Positions 1 to 6,754 of a stretch of DNA of 13,916 nt are shown here, piece by piece. The DNA is from IMCC26256 sp037146835. Lineage in GTDB: Bacteria; Actinomycetota; Acidimicrobiia; IMCC26256. The position numbers and the translations under genes were made by a program. The stretch is from NCBI GenBank assembly GCA_037146835.1, contig JBAWWI010000055.1, positions 1 through 13,916 on the forward strand. The letters run 5' to 3'. The notes under the pieces were generated by a model. It was given only the letters and a program-made list of their open reading frames with translations. It searched no databases and had not been told where the DNA came from. Numbering within the stretch: the first letter of the stretch is position 1; each line of letters starts with the position of its first letter.

Positions 1-48
1 ATTTCTGGGGCTATTTCTGGGGCTATTTCTAGGGCTATTTCTAGGGCT
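1..48. repeat. 12-bp tandem array downstream of coxB
   Basis: Four consecutive 12-bp units (1-12, 13-24, 25-36, 37-48) read ATTTCTGGGGCT twice and ATTTCTAGGGCT twice. On the coxB strand the unit is CCC(C/T)AGAAATAG. The array begins 10 bp past the coxB stop and, continuing the coxB reading frame, every unit carries at least one TAG. The array runs to the window edge, so it may be longer. No protein is encoded across it in the coxB frame. Confidence 0.95.
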
Positions 49-58
49 TGTTTACGCA

Positions 59-1171
59 CTATTTTTGACCCAACAGGTATGTAACGATCGTGTCCGCCTC
101 TGCGTCGGTCATTAGAGGAAGCGCTTTCCCATTTTGTTTAATGGGCGTTGTAAATGAAGGCATACCCACACAGGTTGCAGGTGCAGGCAAGCGACACTTC
201 TGCGACTGCATCGGAATCATTGACGGAGCATTCTTTACCCAACGAAGCAGGTTCGCCCGGTTGGTCTTGTAAATGCCTCCGGCGAAATATTGGCGACTAG
301 CAAGGTGGGTCAAGTTGGGCCCGTAGTTCGGCGTTGAGGTGGCATCAAATACGTGGCAGTTGACGCACTGGTATTTCTTGGCAGTGAGTTCCTGAATCTT
401 GCCTGCGTACTCCTGGGCTGGGCCCTTTTGCTGGTTGGTCATCCACTTGGCAAAATCAGCCTTGGAGTCGACGATTACCCAGAACTTCATGTTTGCGTGC
501 GACAACCCGCAGTACTCAGCACAGGCTCCGCGAAACACCCCGGGCTTATCTGAGGCTGAGAAGGAGAGCACGTTGGTACGCCCGGGCACTACGTCTCGCT
601 TACCCGCAAGCTCGGGGACCCAGAAGGAGTGAAGCACGTTGTCTGACTGCTCCCGCACCGTGATCTTTGCCCCAACCGGAGCGTGCATCATCGTTGAGGT
701 AACTACCTTCGTATCAATACCGAACTTGGCTTGACCCTTCGGATATTGAAACTCCCACCACCACTGCTTTCCGACGACCGTGATCTGCAGGGTCTCAGCT
801 TTCGGTGGAGTCTTTGCAAGCTCAAAAATCGTTGCGACTGTGGGTACAGCAATGACTGCGAGAATCAGCGCGGGGAGAATTGTCCAGCCGATCTCAAGCA
901 CAGAGTTTCCATGTGTCTGCTTAGGGTTGCGCTTTCCGTCCTTATCGCGAAAACGAAGAGCAATGAAGAGCGTCATCCCAACGACGCCGATGCCGACCGC
1001 GATAGCGATGATGAAGATTGGGTTGATCAGATTGTCGATCTTCTTCGCCGTCTCGCCGGCGGGGTTCATCGGGTTCTGACCGTTCTCGTTCGAGCAGGCC
1101 GCAAGCAATAATGGGGCAGCGAGAATCAGTGCGCCTCGGCGCACCTTCCTCAACCCGAGCAATCGACTCAT
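59..1171 (-). CDS. coxB: Cytochrome c oxidase subunit II with fused cytochrome c domain (caa3 type)
   Basis: This is the CuA subunit of a haem-copper terminal oxidase, which passes electrons from cytochrome c to subunit I. The 370-residue protein starts with a lipoprotein-like signal (residues 1-26, lipobox L-A-A-C26), followed by two membrane helices (about 51-73 and 94-116) and the QWWWEFQYP motif (136-144). All CuA ligands are present: H181, C217, E219, C221, H225 and M228. A C-terminal c-type haem domain follows, with C269-V-N-C272-H273 and a probable axial M337; this fusion defines caa3-type enzymes. C326 and C334 flank the Met loop and could form a disulfide. The ATG is preceded by GAGGATG, a fair ribosome site. 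The gene is separated from the era cluster by 215 bp and a hairpin, so it probably has its own promoter. Other oxidase genes are expected beyond the left edge (inference). Confidence 0.96.
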   Translation of the reverse strand: MSRLLGLRKVRRGALILAAPLLLAACSNENGQNPMNPAGETAKKIDNLINPIFIIAIAVGIGVVGMTLFIALRFRDKDGKRNPKQTHGNSVLEIGWTILPALILAVIAVPTVATIFELAKTPPKAETLQITVVGKQWWWEFQYPKGQAKFGIDTKVVTSTMMHAPVGAKITVREQSDNVLHSFWVPELAGKRDVVPGRTNVLSFSASDKPGVFRGACAEYCGLSHANMKFWVIVDSKADFAKWMTNQQKGPAQEYAGKIQELTAKKYQCVNCHVFDATSTPNYGPNLTHLASRQYFAGGIYKTNRANLLRWVKNAPSMIPMQSQKCRLPAPATCVGMPSFTTPIKQNGKALPLMTDAEADTIVTYLLGQK

Positions 1172-1243
1172 TCCGTCATCCTCACGCGTTTGGTAGCCGG
1201 TGACGCTCTAATCCCCGGGTCATACTTCCCTTACGCGTTGAGG

Positions 1244-1274
1244 ACTCTAGCGGCGCACGGCACTGAAACGGCAA
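1244..1274 (-). promoter_or_regulatory. Possible coxB promoter
   Basis: On the minus strand TTGCCG (1274-1269) and TAGAGT (1249-1244) are separated by 19 bp, giving a weak -35 and a TAnnnT -10 box upstream of coxB. The long spacer and weak -35 keep confidence low. Transcription from here would leave a leader of about 65 nt. Confidence 0.25.
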
Positions 1275-1290
1275 CTTGTAGCGGAGCGAA

Positions 1291-1310
1291 TTAGGCACTC
1301 TGTTGCCTAA
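1291..1310. promoter_or_regulatory. TTAGGCA-N6-TGCCTAA dyad upstream of coxB
   Basis: A perfect 7-bp inverted repeat (1291-1297 and 1304-1310) with a 6-nt centre lies between era and coxB, just upstream of the possible coxB promoter. It has no T-tract, so a protein-binding operator is as likely as a hairpin. The regulator is unknown. Confidence 0.4.
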
Positions 1311-1342
1311 AAGATGGAGCCGTAAATCACAGGACTAAATCA

Positions 1343-1375
1343 CACTCCCAAGAGCGAAGTTCTGCTATGGGAGTG
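1343..1375 (-). terminator. Hairpin downstream of era (probable terminator)
   Basis: CACTCCCA (1343-1350) and TGGGAGTG (1368-1375) form an 8-bp perfect stem. The 17-nt interior can add a further AGC/GCT pairing. It lies 11 bp past the era stop codon, at the end of the long minus-strand cluster and before coxB. The following T-tract is poor (TGATTTAG), so it may terminate only partially or stabilise the 3' end. Confidence 0.6.
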
Positions 1376-1386
1376 AACGGTTCTTT

Positions 1387-2421
1387 CTAGAGACCGAGCC
1401 TGTCGAGGGCATGCCCTCTGCGCTGCCAGTTCGGGTCCACTTTGACCTTGTTCTCGATATAGACCCGAGCACCAAGTAGTTGCTCGGCCTCAACGCGTGC
1501 TGCGGTGCCCGCATCGCGCAGCACCGAGCCCTTGTGGCCGATCACAATCCCCTTCTGAGAATCCCGCTCCACACGGATTGTGACCCGGAATCTAAGGATT
1601 TCTTCCTTCTCTGGGGCACTGGACTCCCCATCTTCGCTTGCTACTTGGGAGCCTTCTTGGGCGCCATCTTGGGCGCCTTCAACCTTGCGACCTCGCCGGT
1701 TGAAAGACTCCTGCTCTTCCTCCTCGAAGGCCTCGGCAGTAACCATGATTGAGTGAGGCAACTCCTCTCGGGCGATTGCAAGCAACTTCTCCCTTACAAG
1801 CTCAGCGACCAAGACTGCCTCTGGCTGATCTGTCACCACGCCGCCTGGGTAGTACTCGGGGCCCTCAGGAAGCCTCGCGTTGATCTCCGCCACGAGAAGG
1901 TCTACGCCATCTCCGGTGAGCGCCGAGATAGGCACAAATGCCGCAAAATCCGCTAGACCGGATGAGTCGCTGAGTCGCTTAGCAACCGCAGCCGCATCAG
2001 CTAAATCAACTTTGTTGACGACGAGGATCGCTGGAGTGCGCGACTCCTTGACGAGGTTTGCGATAAATCTGTCACCAGGACCGATCGGCGAGTCGGCCTC
2101 GACTAGCAGGCAGACAACATCAACCTCGCGCAGAGTCTGCACGGAGCGCTCATTGCACCGCTCCCCCAAAAGAGTTCTAGGCCTATGAATACCGGGGGTA
2201 TCGAGCAGAACAATCTGACTGGAAGATGTCGTGTGTACCCCACGGATCTTTGTGCGGGTTGTCTGGGGCTTGTCAGAGACTATGGATACTTTGCGCCCAA
2301 CCACATTGTTTACGAGTGTTGATTTTCCAACGTTGGGCCTCCCGACGAGGCTCACAAATCCACTGCGAAATATGGGCTCTACTGGCTCAATTGGCTGGTC
2401 TCTGTTACTCAAATCACTCAC
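1387..2421 (-). CDS. era: GTPase Era, 16S rRNA/30S assembly factor
   Basis: Era binds the 3' end of 16S rRNA through its KH domain and couples GTP hydrolysis to 30S maturation. The G motifs are all visible: GRPNVGKS (27-34), the TTRT switch region (54-57), DTPG (74-77), NKVD (136-139) and SAL (166-168). The KH domain has its GxxG loop as GHKG (295-298), and the end reads DPNWQRRGHALDRLGL-like, typical of Era. At 344 residues it is longer than the usual roughly 300. The excess is an N-terminal extension (1-17) and an acidic, Gln/Gly-rich insertion (about 233-273) between the GTPase and KH domains, containing EGAQ-DGAQ-EGSQ. The GTG start overlaps the upstream corC stop by one base (TAGTG), so translation is probably coupled. 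It is the last gene of the cluster. Confidence 0.97.
   Translation of the reverse strand: MSDLSNRDQPIEPVEPIFRSGFVSLVGRPNVGKSTLVNNVVGRKVSIVSDKPQTTRTKIRGVHTTSSSQIVLLDTPGIHRPRTLLGERCNERSVQTLREVDVVCLLVEADSPIGPGDRFIANLVKESRTPAILVVNKVDLADAAAVAKRLSDSSGLADFAAFVPISALTGDGVDLLVAEINARLPEGPEYYPGGVVTDQPEAVLVAELVREKLLAIAREELPHSIMVTAEAFEEEEQESFNRRGRKVEGAQDGAQEGSQVASEDGESSAPEKEEILRFRVTIRVERDSQKGIVIGHKGSVLRDAGTAARVEAEQLLGARVYIENKVKVDPNWQRRGHALDRLGL
1645..1680 (-). repeat. In-frame 12-bp triplication inside era
   Basis: Three adjacent 12-bp units (1645-1656, 1657-1668, 1669-1680) encode the tetrapeptides EGAQ, DGAQ and EGSQ on the minus strand. Units differ by one or two bases. They lie in the linker insertion of Era, outside the G motifs and the KH GxxG loop, so reading frame and core fold are kept. 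Confidence 0.9.
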
Positions 2422-3698
2422 TAGTTAGCCTCATCAGCCGCAACGGCGGGTAGGAGGGGAACGATGACAACGCTCATTATTCGTCGGCGCTCGATGCGCT
2501 CCACTCTGAACTTGAAGTTCTGGAATGGGAACTCCTCACCCTGCTCTGGGACACGCCCAAGAACATTAAAAACAAGTCCGGCAAGCGTGTCGGACTCTTC
2601 ATCGGGGAGGTCCATATCGAGCGCCTCACCAACCTCATCGATTGGCGTATTCCCAGGGGCACGGATCCCGCCGCCCTCTAGCCTCTCGAGGCTTGGCTCA
2701 ACAGCGTCATACTCGTCGGTGATGTCTCCGACAATCTCCTCGACAAGATCCTCGAGAGTCACTAGCCCGGCAGTACCGCCGTGCTCATCCACAACCATCG
2801 CCATATGGAAGCGCTCAGTACGCATGTCCTTTAGAAGTTTGGCGACTTTCTGCTGTTCAGGCACGAATTTTGCAGGTCTAAGCATCTCGCGCACAGTCGC
2901 TGGGCTCTCCGAAGACCTCGACCTACGGATTAGGTCCTTCAGGTAAATGATCCCTACGACCTCGTCAGTAGTTCCCTCATATACCGGGAGTCTTGAGAGA
3001 CCCTCATTTATTGCGGTGTTTAGTGCAGCCTCGAGAGTTGACTCAACCTCAATCCCGATCATGTCTGGGCGAGGAGTCATAACTTCGCGCACGACAGTGT
3101 CGCCAAACTCGAATATTGAGTGAATCAACTCGCGTTCGTCATGCTCAATCTCAGCATCGTCGGCAGCTACGTCGGCCATCATGCGAAGGTCTTGCTCCGT
3201 GACGAACGGGCCCTCTTTTAATCCCTTACCGGGGAGCAGAATATTGGCAAGGCCGATTAGCCCTCTCGACATCTTCCGTAGTGGCCAGAAATTTGTTATC
3301 GCGTAAAGGAACCCGGAGACTCGAAGGGCGGCGCGCTCAGGGTGCTGGATCGCATAGGTCTTCGGCGCAACCTCTCCAAGGACGTAATAGACAACGATTT
3401 GGAGCGCTATACCAATGACTAATCCTGCGCTTCCTGCCTTACGCTCAAGCACAACACCGAGCAAGGATGCGCTTGTGAGTTGCGAAAGGAGAAGCAAGAA
3501 GAGCAGCGAGTTAAGGGTTCGCTCAGGGTGCTGGAGCATCACCACAAGACGAGCCGCACCTGGTTTGCCCTCTTCTTCTAGTGCGATAGCGCGAATTCGA
3601 TTAGTGCGTGTGAAGGCCGTCTCAGAGAGAGCTAACAGCGTTGAGAAAAGGAATAGGAGAACTATTCCTCCGAGCATTAGCCACTCAACATTGGTCAA
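2421..3698 (-). CDS. CNNM/CorC-HlyC family membrane protein with CBS domains
   Basis: This is a 425-residue member of the DUF21-CBS-CorC_HlyC family, whose members are linked to Mg2+/Co2+ transport or efflux. Transport by this protein is family inference. An N-terminal membrane domain of three to four helices (about 5-27, 62-82, 92-112 and 124-140) contains the typical LALSETAFTR and VLGEVAPKTYA motifs. A CBS pair follows (about 205-325; VMTPRPDM at 206-213, RLPVYEG at 236-242, MVVDEHGGTAGLVTLEDLVEEIVGDI-type segment at 301-326), then a C-terminal CorC_HlyC domain (about 340-415). The start is TTG at 3698, preceded by a good GGTGAG ribosome site whose TGA closes the frame immediately upstream, so no earlier start is possible. 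It lies 117 bp after ybeY and overlaps era. In actinobacterial genomes it often sits between ybeY and era. Confidence 0.93.
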   Translation of the reverse strand: MTNVEWLMLGGIVLLFLFSTLLALSETAFTRTNRIRAIALEEEGKPGAARLVVMLQHPERTLNSLLFLLLLSQLTSASLLGVVLERKAGSAGLVIGIALQIVVYYVLGEVAPKTYAIQHPERAALRVSGFLYAITNFWPLRKMSRGLIGLANILLPGKGLKEGPFVTEQDLRMMADVAADDAEIEHDERELIHSIFEFGDTVVREVMTPRPDMIGIEVESTLEAALNTAINEGLSRLPVYEGTTDEVVGIIYLKDLIRRSRSSESPATVREMLRPAKFVPEQQKVAKLLKDMRTERFHMAMVVDEHGGTAGLVTLEDLVEEIVGDITDEYDAVEPSLERLEGGGIRAPGNTPIDEVGEALDMDLPDEESDTLAGLVFNVLGRVPEQGEEFPFQNFKFRVERIERRRIMSVVIVPLLPAVAADEAN

Positions 3699-3815
3699 CT
3701 GGACTCACCAAAATTCGACTCTACGGGCTTCGTGGAAACTGATTGCAGCGCGAGCGCGATGTCTGCCCGAGGCGTCTTGGGGTTAGCTAGATGATTCATT
3801 TGAGGGTCATCCTAC

Positions 3816-4361
3816 CTATGAAAGTTTCTCATCGGCATTCTTCGCTTCATCCGGACTAAATCGCTCGGTCTCGCTAAAGCGGGCTAGAAGCTCACGCTCC
3901 CGCTGCTGCATTACTGCAGCCTCTTCGGGCTCTTCGTGGTTGTACTCAAGGAGGTGCAGCACCCCATGCACTACGAGGAGCGCAATCTCCTCATCTGTGG
4001 TGGATCCATGCTCGGGGGCCTGAGCCTGAGCGATTCGGGGGCAGACAACTACATCGCCGATGAGTGCAGGAGGTTCACTTGCCTCCGCCGGTGCACCTGG
4101 GCCTCGCCCTCCTTGATCGGGTTGGCGCCCACCAATGACGATGTCGTCATCCATTGGGAAAGCCAGCACATCGGTGGGGCCCGTCCCCTCATGGAAGCGA
4201 ACGTTCAAGTCCGTCATCGACTGGACGTCAACAAAAATCAAAGAGAGCTCAGCATCACCTGGAACGTGCTCCTCGGCGATTACTAAGCGCGCAAGACGCG
4301 TCCAACGCAGGACATCAATCTCTACTTCGCTCTGCTCATCTGCGGCAAAGACCTCAATCAT
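3816..4361 (-). CDS. ybeY: Endoribonuclease YbeY, rRNA maturation factor
   Basis: YbeY is a metal-dependent RNase needed for 16S rRNA 3'-end processing and 70S ribosome quality control. The metal site is seen as H132-GVL-H136-LLEYN-H142, matching HxxxHxxxxxH, with the conserved NVRFHEGTGPTDVLAFP region at 53-69. Asn replaces the more usual Asp just before the third His. At 181 residues it carries a Gly/Pro-rich insertion (about 77-99) and a charged C-terminal tail beyond the typical core of about 150 residues. The ATG overlaps the phoH stop in an ATGA arrangement, so the two genes are probably translationally coupled. This pair is highly conserved across bacteria. Confidence 0.96.
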   Translation of the reverse strand: MIEVFAADEQSEVEIDVLRWTRLARLVIAEEHVPGDAELSLIFVDVQSMTDLNVRFHEGTGPTDVLAFPMDDDIVIGGRQPDQGGRGPGAPAEASEPPALIGDVVVCPRIAQAQAPEHGSTTDEEIALLVVHGVLHLLEYNHEEPEEAAVMQQRERELLARFSETERFSPDEAKNADEKLS

Positions 4362-5311
4362 TTCGAGTTCCGTTCGTAGGCATCAACAATGTCGGCAACT
4401 ATGCGGTGGCGCACGACGTCCGCACTCTCTAGATCAACAAAAGCGAGTCCATCTATGCCATCAAGAAATGGCCGGACGGTCTGGAGGCCCGATCGCTGCG
4501 ATCCGCCTGGTAAGTCGATCTGGGTTACGTCCCCAGTAATCACAATCTTCGAGCCGAACCCGAGGCGAGTGAGGAACATCTTCATCTGCTCAGGGGTCGT
4601 GTTCTGTGCCTCGTCGAGAATGATGTATGAGTCGTTGAGTGTGCGCCCCCGCATATATGCAAGCGGAGCAACTTCAATAACGCCCTTCTCAATGAAGCGA
4701 CTAACCGTCTCTGGCTCGAGCATGTCGTACAGCGCGTCATAGAGCGGCCTGAGGTAAGGGTCAACCTTGGCCATCATGTCGCCTGGAAGAAAACCGAGCC
4801 TCTCCCCTGCCTCAACAGCGGGGCGGGTCAAGATGATGCGAGTCACCTCTTTAGCGAGCAGAGCCTGCACGCCTAGAGCAACTGCTAAATAAGACTTTCC
4901 CGTACCTGCGGGGCCAATCGCGAATGTGATCGTGTTGTCTCGAACGGCCTCGACATAACGCATCTGCCCTGCGGTTTTAGGGCGCACGGTGCGGCGTCCC
5001 TTTACAACCTCTGTAGCGAACACGTCTGTAGGCCTCTGGTCTGCCTTCAACATCTGGACTGTCCGCCCGAGACTCTCGCTATCAAGTTGGTGCCCTCTCT
5101 CAAGTAGAAGCACTAACTCTTCGAAGAGAAGTGCGACTCTGGCGGCCTCGGTCTCATCCCCTGTGACATTAATTTCGTTTCCGCGCACGAGGATAGAGAC
5201 GTTGAATGCTCCCTCTATGAGTCTGAGGAGCTCATCTCGCTCACCAAGGAGATCGAGCATCAAATGATTCCCGGGCACGAGCACTTTGATGTGGGTATTA
5301 GAGAGAGTCAC
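4358..5311 (-). CDS. phoH: PhoH-like ATPase
   Basis: This is a PhoH-family P-loop ATPase (317 residues), related to superfamily 1 helicase cores and probably acting on RNA. Its physical and functional link to YbeY is suggested by conserved linkage. An N-terminal KH-like segment (about 8-70) precedes the Walker A box GPAGTGKS (133-140), Walker B IILDEAQN (230-237), the VITGDVTQIDLP motif (257-268) and a conserved RHRIVADIVDAYE end (301-313). The start is GTG at 5311; no other in-frame start codon occurs between it and the preceding gene, and the local ribosome site is weak. The NTHIKVLVPGNHLM-type N terminus fits actinobacterial PhoH proteins. It lies 40 bp after the BldD-like gene. Confidence 0.95.
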   Translation of the reverse strand: MTLSNTHIKVLVPGNHLMLDLLGERDELLRLIEGAFNVSILVRGNEINVTGDETEAARVALLFEELVLLLERGHQLDSESLGRTVQMLKADQRPTDVFATEVVKGRRTVRPKTAGQMRYVEAVRDNTITFAIGPAGTGKSYLAVALGVQALLAKEVTRIILTRPAVEAGERLGFLPGDMMAKVDPYLRPLYDALYDMLEPETVSRFIEKGVIEVAPLAYMRGRTLNDSYIILDEAQNTTPEQMKMFLTRLGFGSKIVITGDVTQIDLPGGSQRSGLQTVRPFLDGIDGLAFVDLESADVVRHRIVADIVDAYERNSK

Positions 5312-5351
5312 GGTGTGCTGAGGGTAGCCGGAGCGGCTCGCGCAGTGCGGG

Positions 5352-5828
5352 TCAGGCTGAGGCGCGAAGACCGAGTTGGTCTAGGCGTGTAGGTAGATCC
5401 TCAGTGCGACGCCCTAATACCGCTGCGAGCACTCTCATGTCGTCGCGGCGAATAGTAAGTAGACGTCCGTTGAAATCTTGACGCTGCAGCTGAATCGTTG
5501 CTGCGTATCTCGCAAGTACAGCTGCCTCAGGGTCATCGCTGTCACTCAACTGAGTTAGGTCAATAGTAAAGCCCTGATTAATGGACTCGGTCTCGGTGAG
5601 ATCAATGACCGACTCAGCATCTTTGGGAAGGAGAGTGTCAGCAGGGACCTCGTAGATCTCAGCAAGACGCATTAGGCGAGGGACAGAGATAGCGCGCTCG
5701 CCGCGCTCGTAGGCGCCAAGTACTGAGGCCTTGAACTCCTGAGAAGACCGAGCCTCAACATCGTGGAGGGACATGCCCTTCTGACGTCGAATAGCTCTAA
5801 GTCGAGTTCCTACCCCCGTCTCGCTCAA
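5352..5828 (-). CDS. BldD-like helix-turn-helix transcriptional regulator
   Basis: This 158-residue protein resembles Streptomyces BldD, a developmental repressor that dimerises on DNA when bound to tetrameric c-di-GMP. Residues 6-68 form an XRE/HTH_3 domain (RLRAIRRQKGMSLHDVE, then GAYERGERAISVPRLMRLAEIYEVP). The C-terminal domain (about 87-155) contains ARYAATIQLQRQDFNGRLLTIRRDD, close to the BldD ligand region. The BldD signature RGD-X8-RQDD appears here as R116-Q-D118-X8-R127-R-D129-D130: the charged residues and the spacing are kept while G and Q are replaced. It starts with TTG at 5828 behind a strong AAGGGGGGAT ribosome site. It lies between rsmE and phoH with 158 bp upstream, which could hold its own promoter. 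Orthology to true BldD is not proven, so no symbol is given. Confidence 0.85.
   Translation of the reverse strand: MSETGVGTRLRAIRRQKGMSLHDVEARSSQEFKASVLGAYERGERAISVPRLMRLAEIYEVPADTLLPKDAESVIDLTETESINQGFTIDLTQLSDSDDPEAAVLARYAATIQLQRQDFNGRLLTIRRDDMRVLAAVLGRRTEDLPTRLDQLGLRASA
5439..5483 (-). other. c-di-GMP-binding-like motif of the BldD-like regulator
   Basis: Codons for residues 116-130 encode R-Q-D, eight residues, then R-R-D-D. Streptomyces BldD binds c-di-GMP through RGD-X8-RQDD. Both Arg and all three Asp are kept with identical spacing; Gly is replaced by Gln and Gln by Arg. Ligand binding is therefore plausible but untested. Confidence 0.6.
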
Positions 5829-5864
5829 CGCCTATCCCCCCTTGCCGACTGTTACTTGCGGACT

Positions 5865-5870
5865 CTTATA
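5865..5870 (-). promoter_or_regulatory. Possible -10 box for the BldD-like gene
   Basis: TATAAG on the minus strand (5870-5865) sits about 36 bp upstream of the TTG start and would give a leader of roughly 30 nt carrying the strong ribosome site. No convincing -35 box is seen at 16-18 bp. The upstream stretch (5871-5986) is AT-rich compared with the neighbouring genes and holds no gene. Confidence 0.3.
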
Positions 5871-5986
5871 ATTCTAGAAATTTTCTGAGACTCTTCACTG
5901 CTTACTTTTGTATGCCTCAGCAATAGGGCAAAACCTTAGACCTTTTCCTCACGCAGGGTGGGGTTTGTACCCAATTTTGTGGAATT

Positions 5987-6727
5987 TTAAAATCTTCGGG
6001 ACCAGAGCATCCCGGCAGCTGCTATCGGAGCGGTCGCAGACCTGAGAATATGTGGGCCTACGCATAGGTTCTCAACCTCTCCAAGGCTTGCGGTCTCCTC
6101 AGCCTCAAGGCCACCCTCAGGGCCTATCAGGAGTATCCAACCACTAGGTCCAGGCTCCTTTAACGACTCAACCGAGCCGCCGTCTCGGCTTGCAACTACT
6201 AGCCCACTAGACCCAGCGAGGCGAGCAAGAGGCTGAGGATCCATCACCTCGGGGAGTCGGGCCCTACGGGACTGCTCGCTCGCTGAGCGCGCTACTCGCC
6301 TAAGGCGCTCCCCTGCCTTCTCTGCCCTATCCCCTGTCCATCTCAGGACTGTTCTTTTAGTGATGACGGGGATGATCACATCCACACCGAGTTCGGTAAG
6401 CGACGCCACGACAGACTCAGGTTGGTCACCTTTAGCGGGTGCGAAGGCAACTGTGAGGAGCGGCATGGCGACTGGCTCTAAGTAGACCTCGGTCGTCGGC
6501 GAGAGCATGACGGACGAATTTGTAACCGAGGCAACCTCTGTAACGCGCCACAACCCTGCACCATCGGCGACGCTAATTACTTCGCCGGCCCCAATGCGTC
6601 GAACACGCGATAGGTGTCGTCCATCGTCCCCTGAGATCTCGATCAGATCGCTGCCCTGAGAGATCTCCTCAGTAGAGACGAAGACATGTGCGGCAGCTTC
6701 AACAGACGCACACCAACGACTCAACAT
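5987..6727 (-). CDS. rsmE: 16S rRNA (uracil-1498-N3)-methyltransferase RsmE
   Basis: RsmE is a SPOUT-class, SAM-dependent enzyme that methylates N3 of U1498 in 16S rRNA of the 30S subunit. An N-terminal PUA-like domain (GDDGRHLSRVRRIGAGEVISVADG region) precedes the SPOUT domain. Diagnostic motifs are ARSASEQSRRARLPEV, LLIGPEGGLEAEE and GPHILRSATAPIAAAGMLW near the C terminus, forming the knotted SAM site. From the ATG at 6727 the protein has 246 residues. A TTG two codons upstream (6733) is also open, and neither start has a clear ribosome site, so the exact N terminus is uncertain. It follows dnaJ by 27 bp, as in many bacterial genomes. Confidence 0.94.
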   Translation of the reverse strand: MLSRWCASVEAAAHVFVSTEEISQGSDLIEISGDDGRHLSRVRRIGAGEVISVADGAGLWRVTEVASVTNSSVMLSPTTEVYLEPVAMPLLTVAFAPAKGDQPESVVASLTELGVDVIIPVITKRTVLRWTGDRAEKAGERLRRVARSASEQSRRARLPEVMDPQPLARLAGSSGLVVASRDGGSVESLKEPGPSGWILLIGPEGGLEAEETASLGEVENLCVGPHILRSATAPIAAAGMLWSRRF

Positions 6728-6754
6728 GTGCAAGCAGTCATTAGTGCACGCACG

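Noticed and set aside
731..1111. 126-codon plus-strand open frame opposite coxB
   Set aside because: It is antisense to a clearly conserved coding frame and shows no recognisable domain.
2464..2946. 160-codon plus-strand open frame opposite the CBS protein
   Set aside because: Ser/Arg-rich composition typical of a shadow frame over the CBS and CorC domains.
5959..5972. GGGT-TTGT-ACCC hairpin behind rsmE
   Set aside because: Only four base pairs and no T-tract on the rsmE strand; likely chance.
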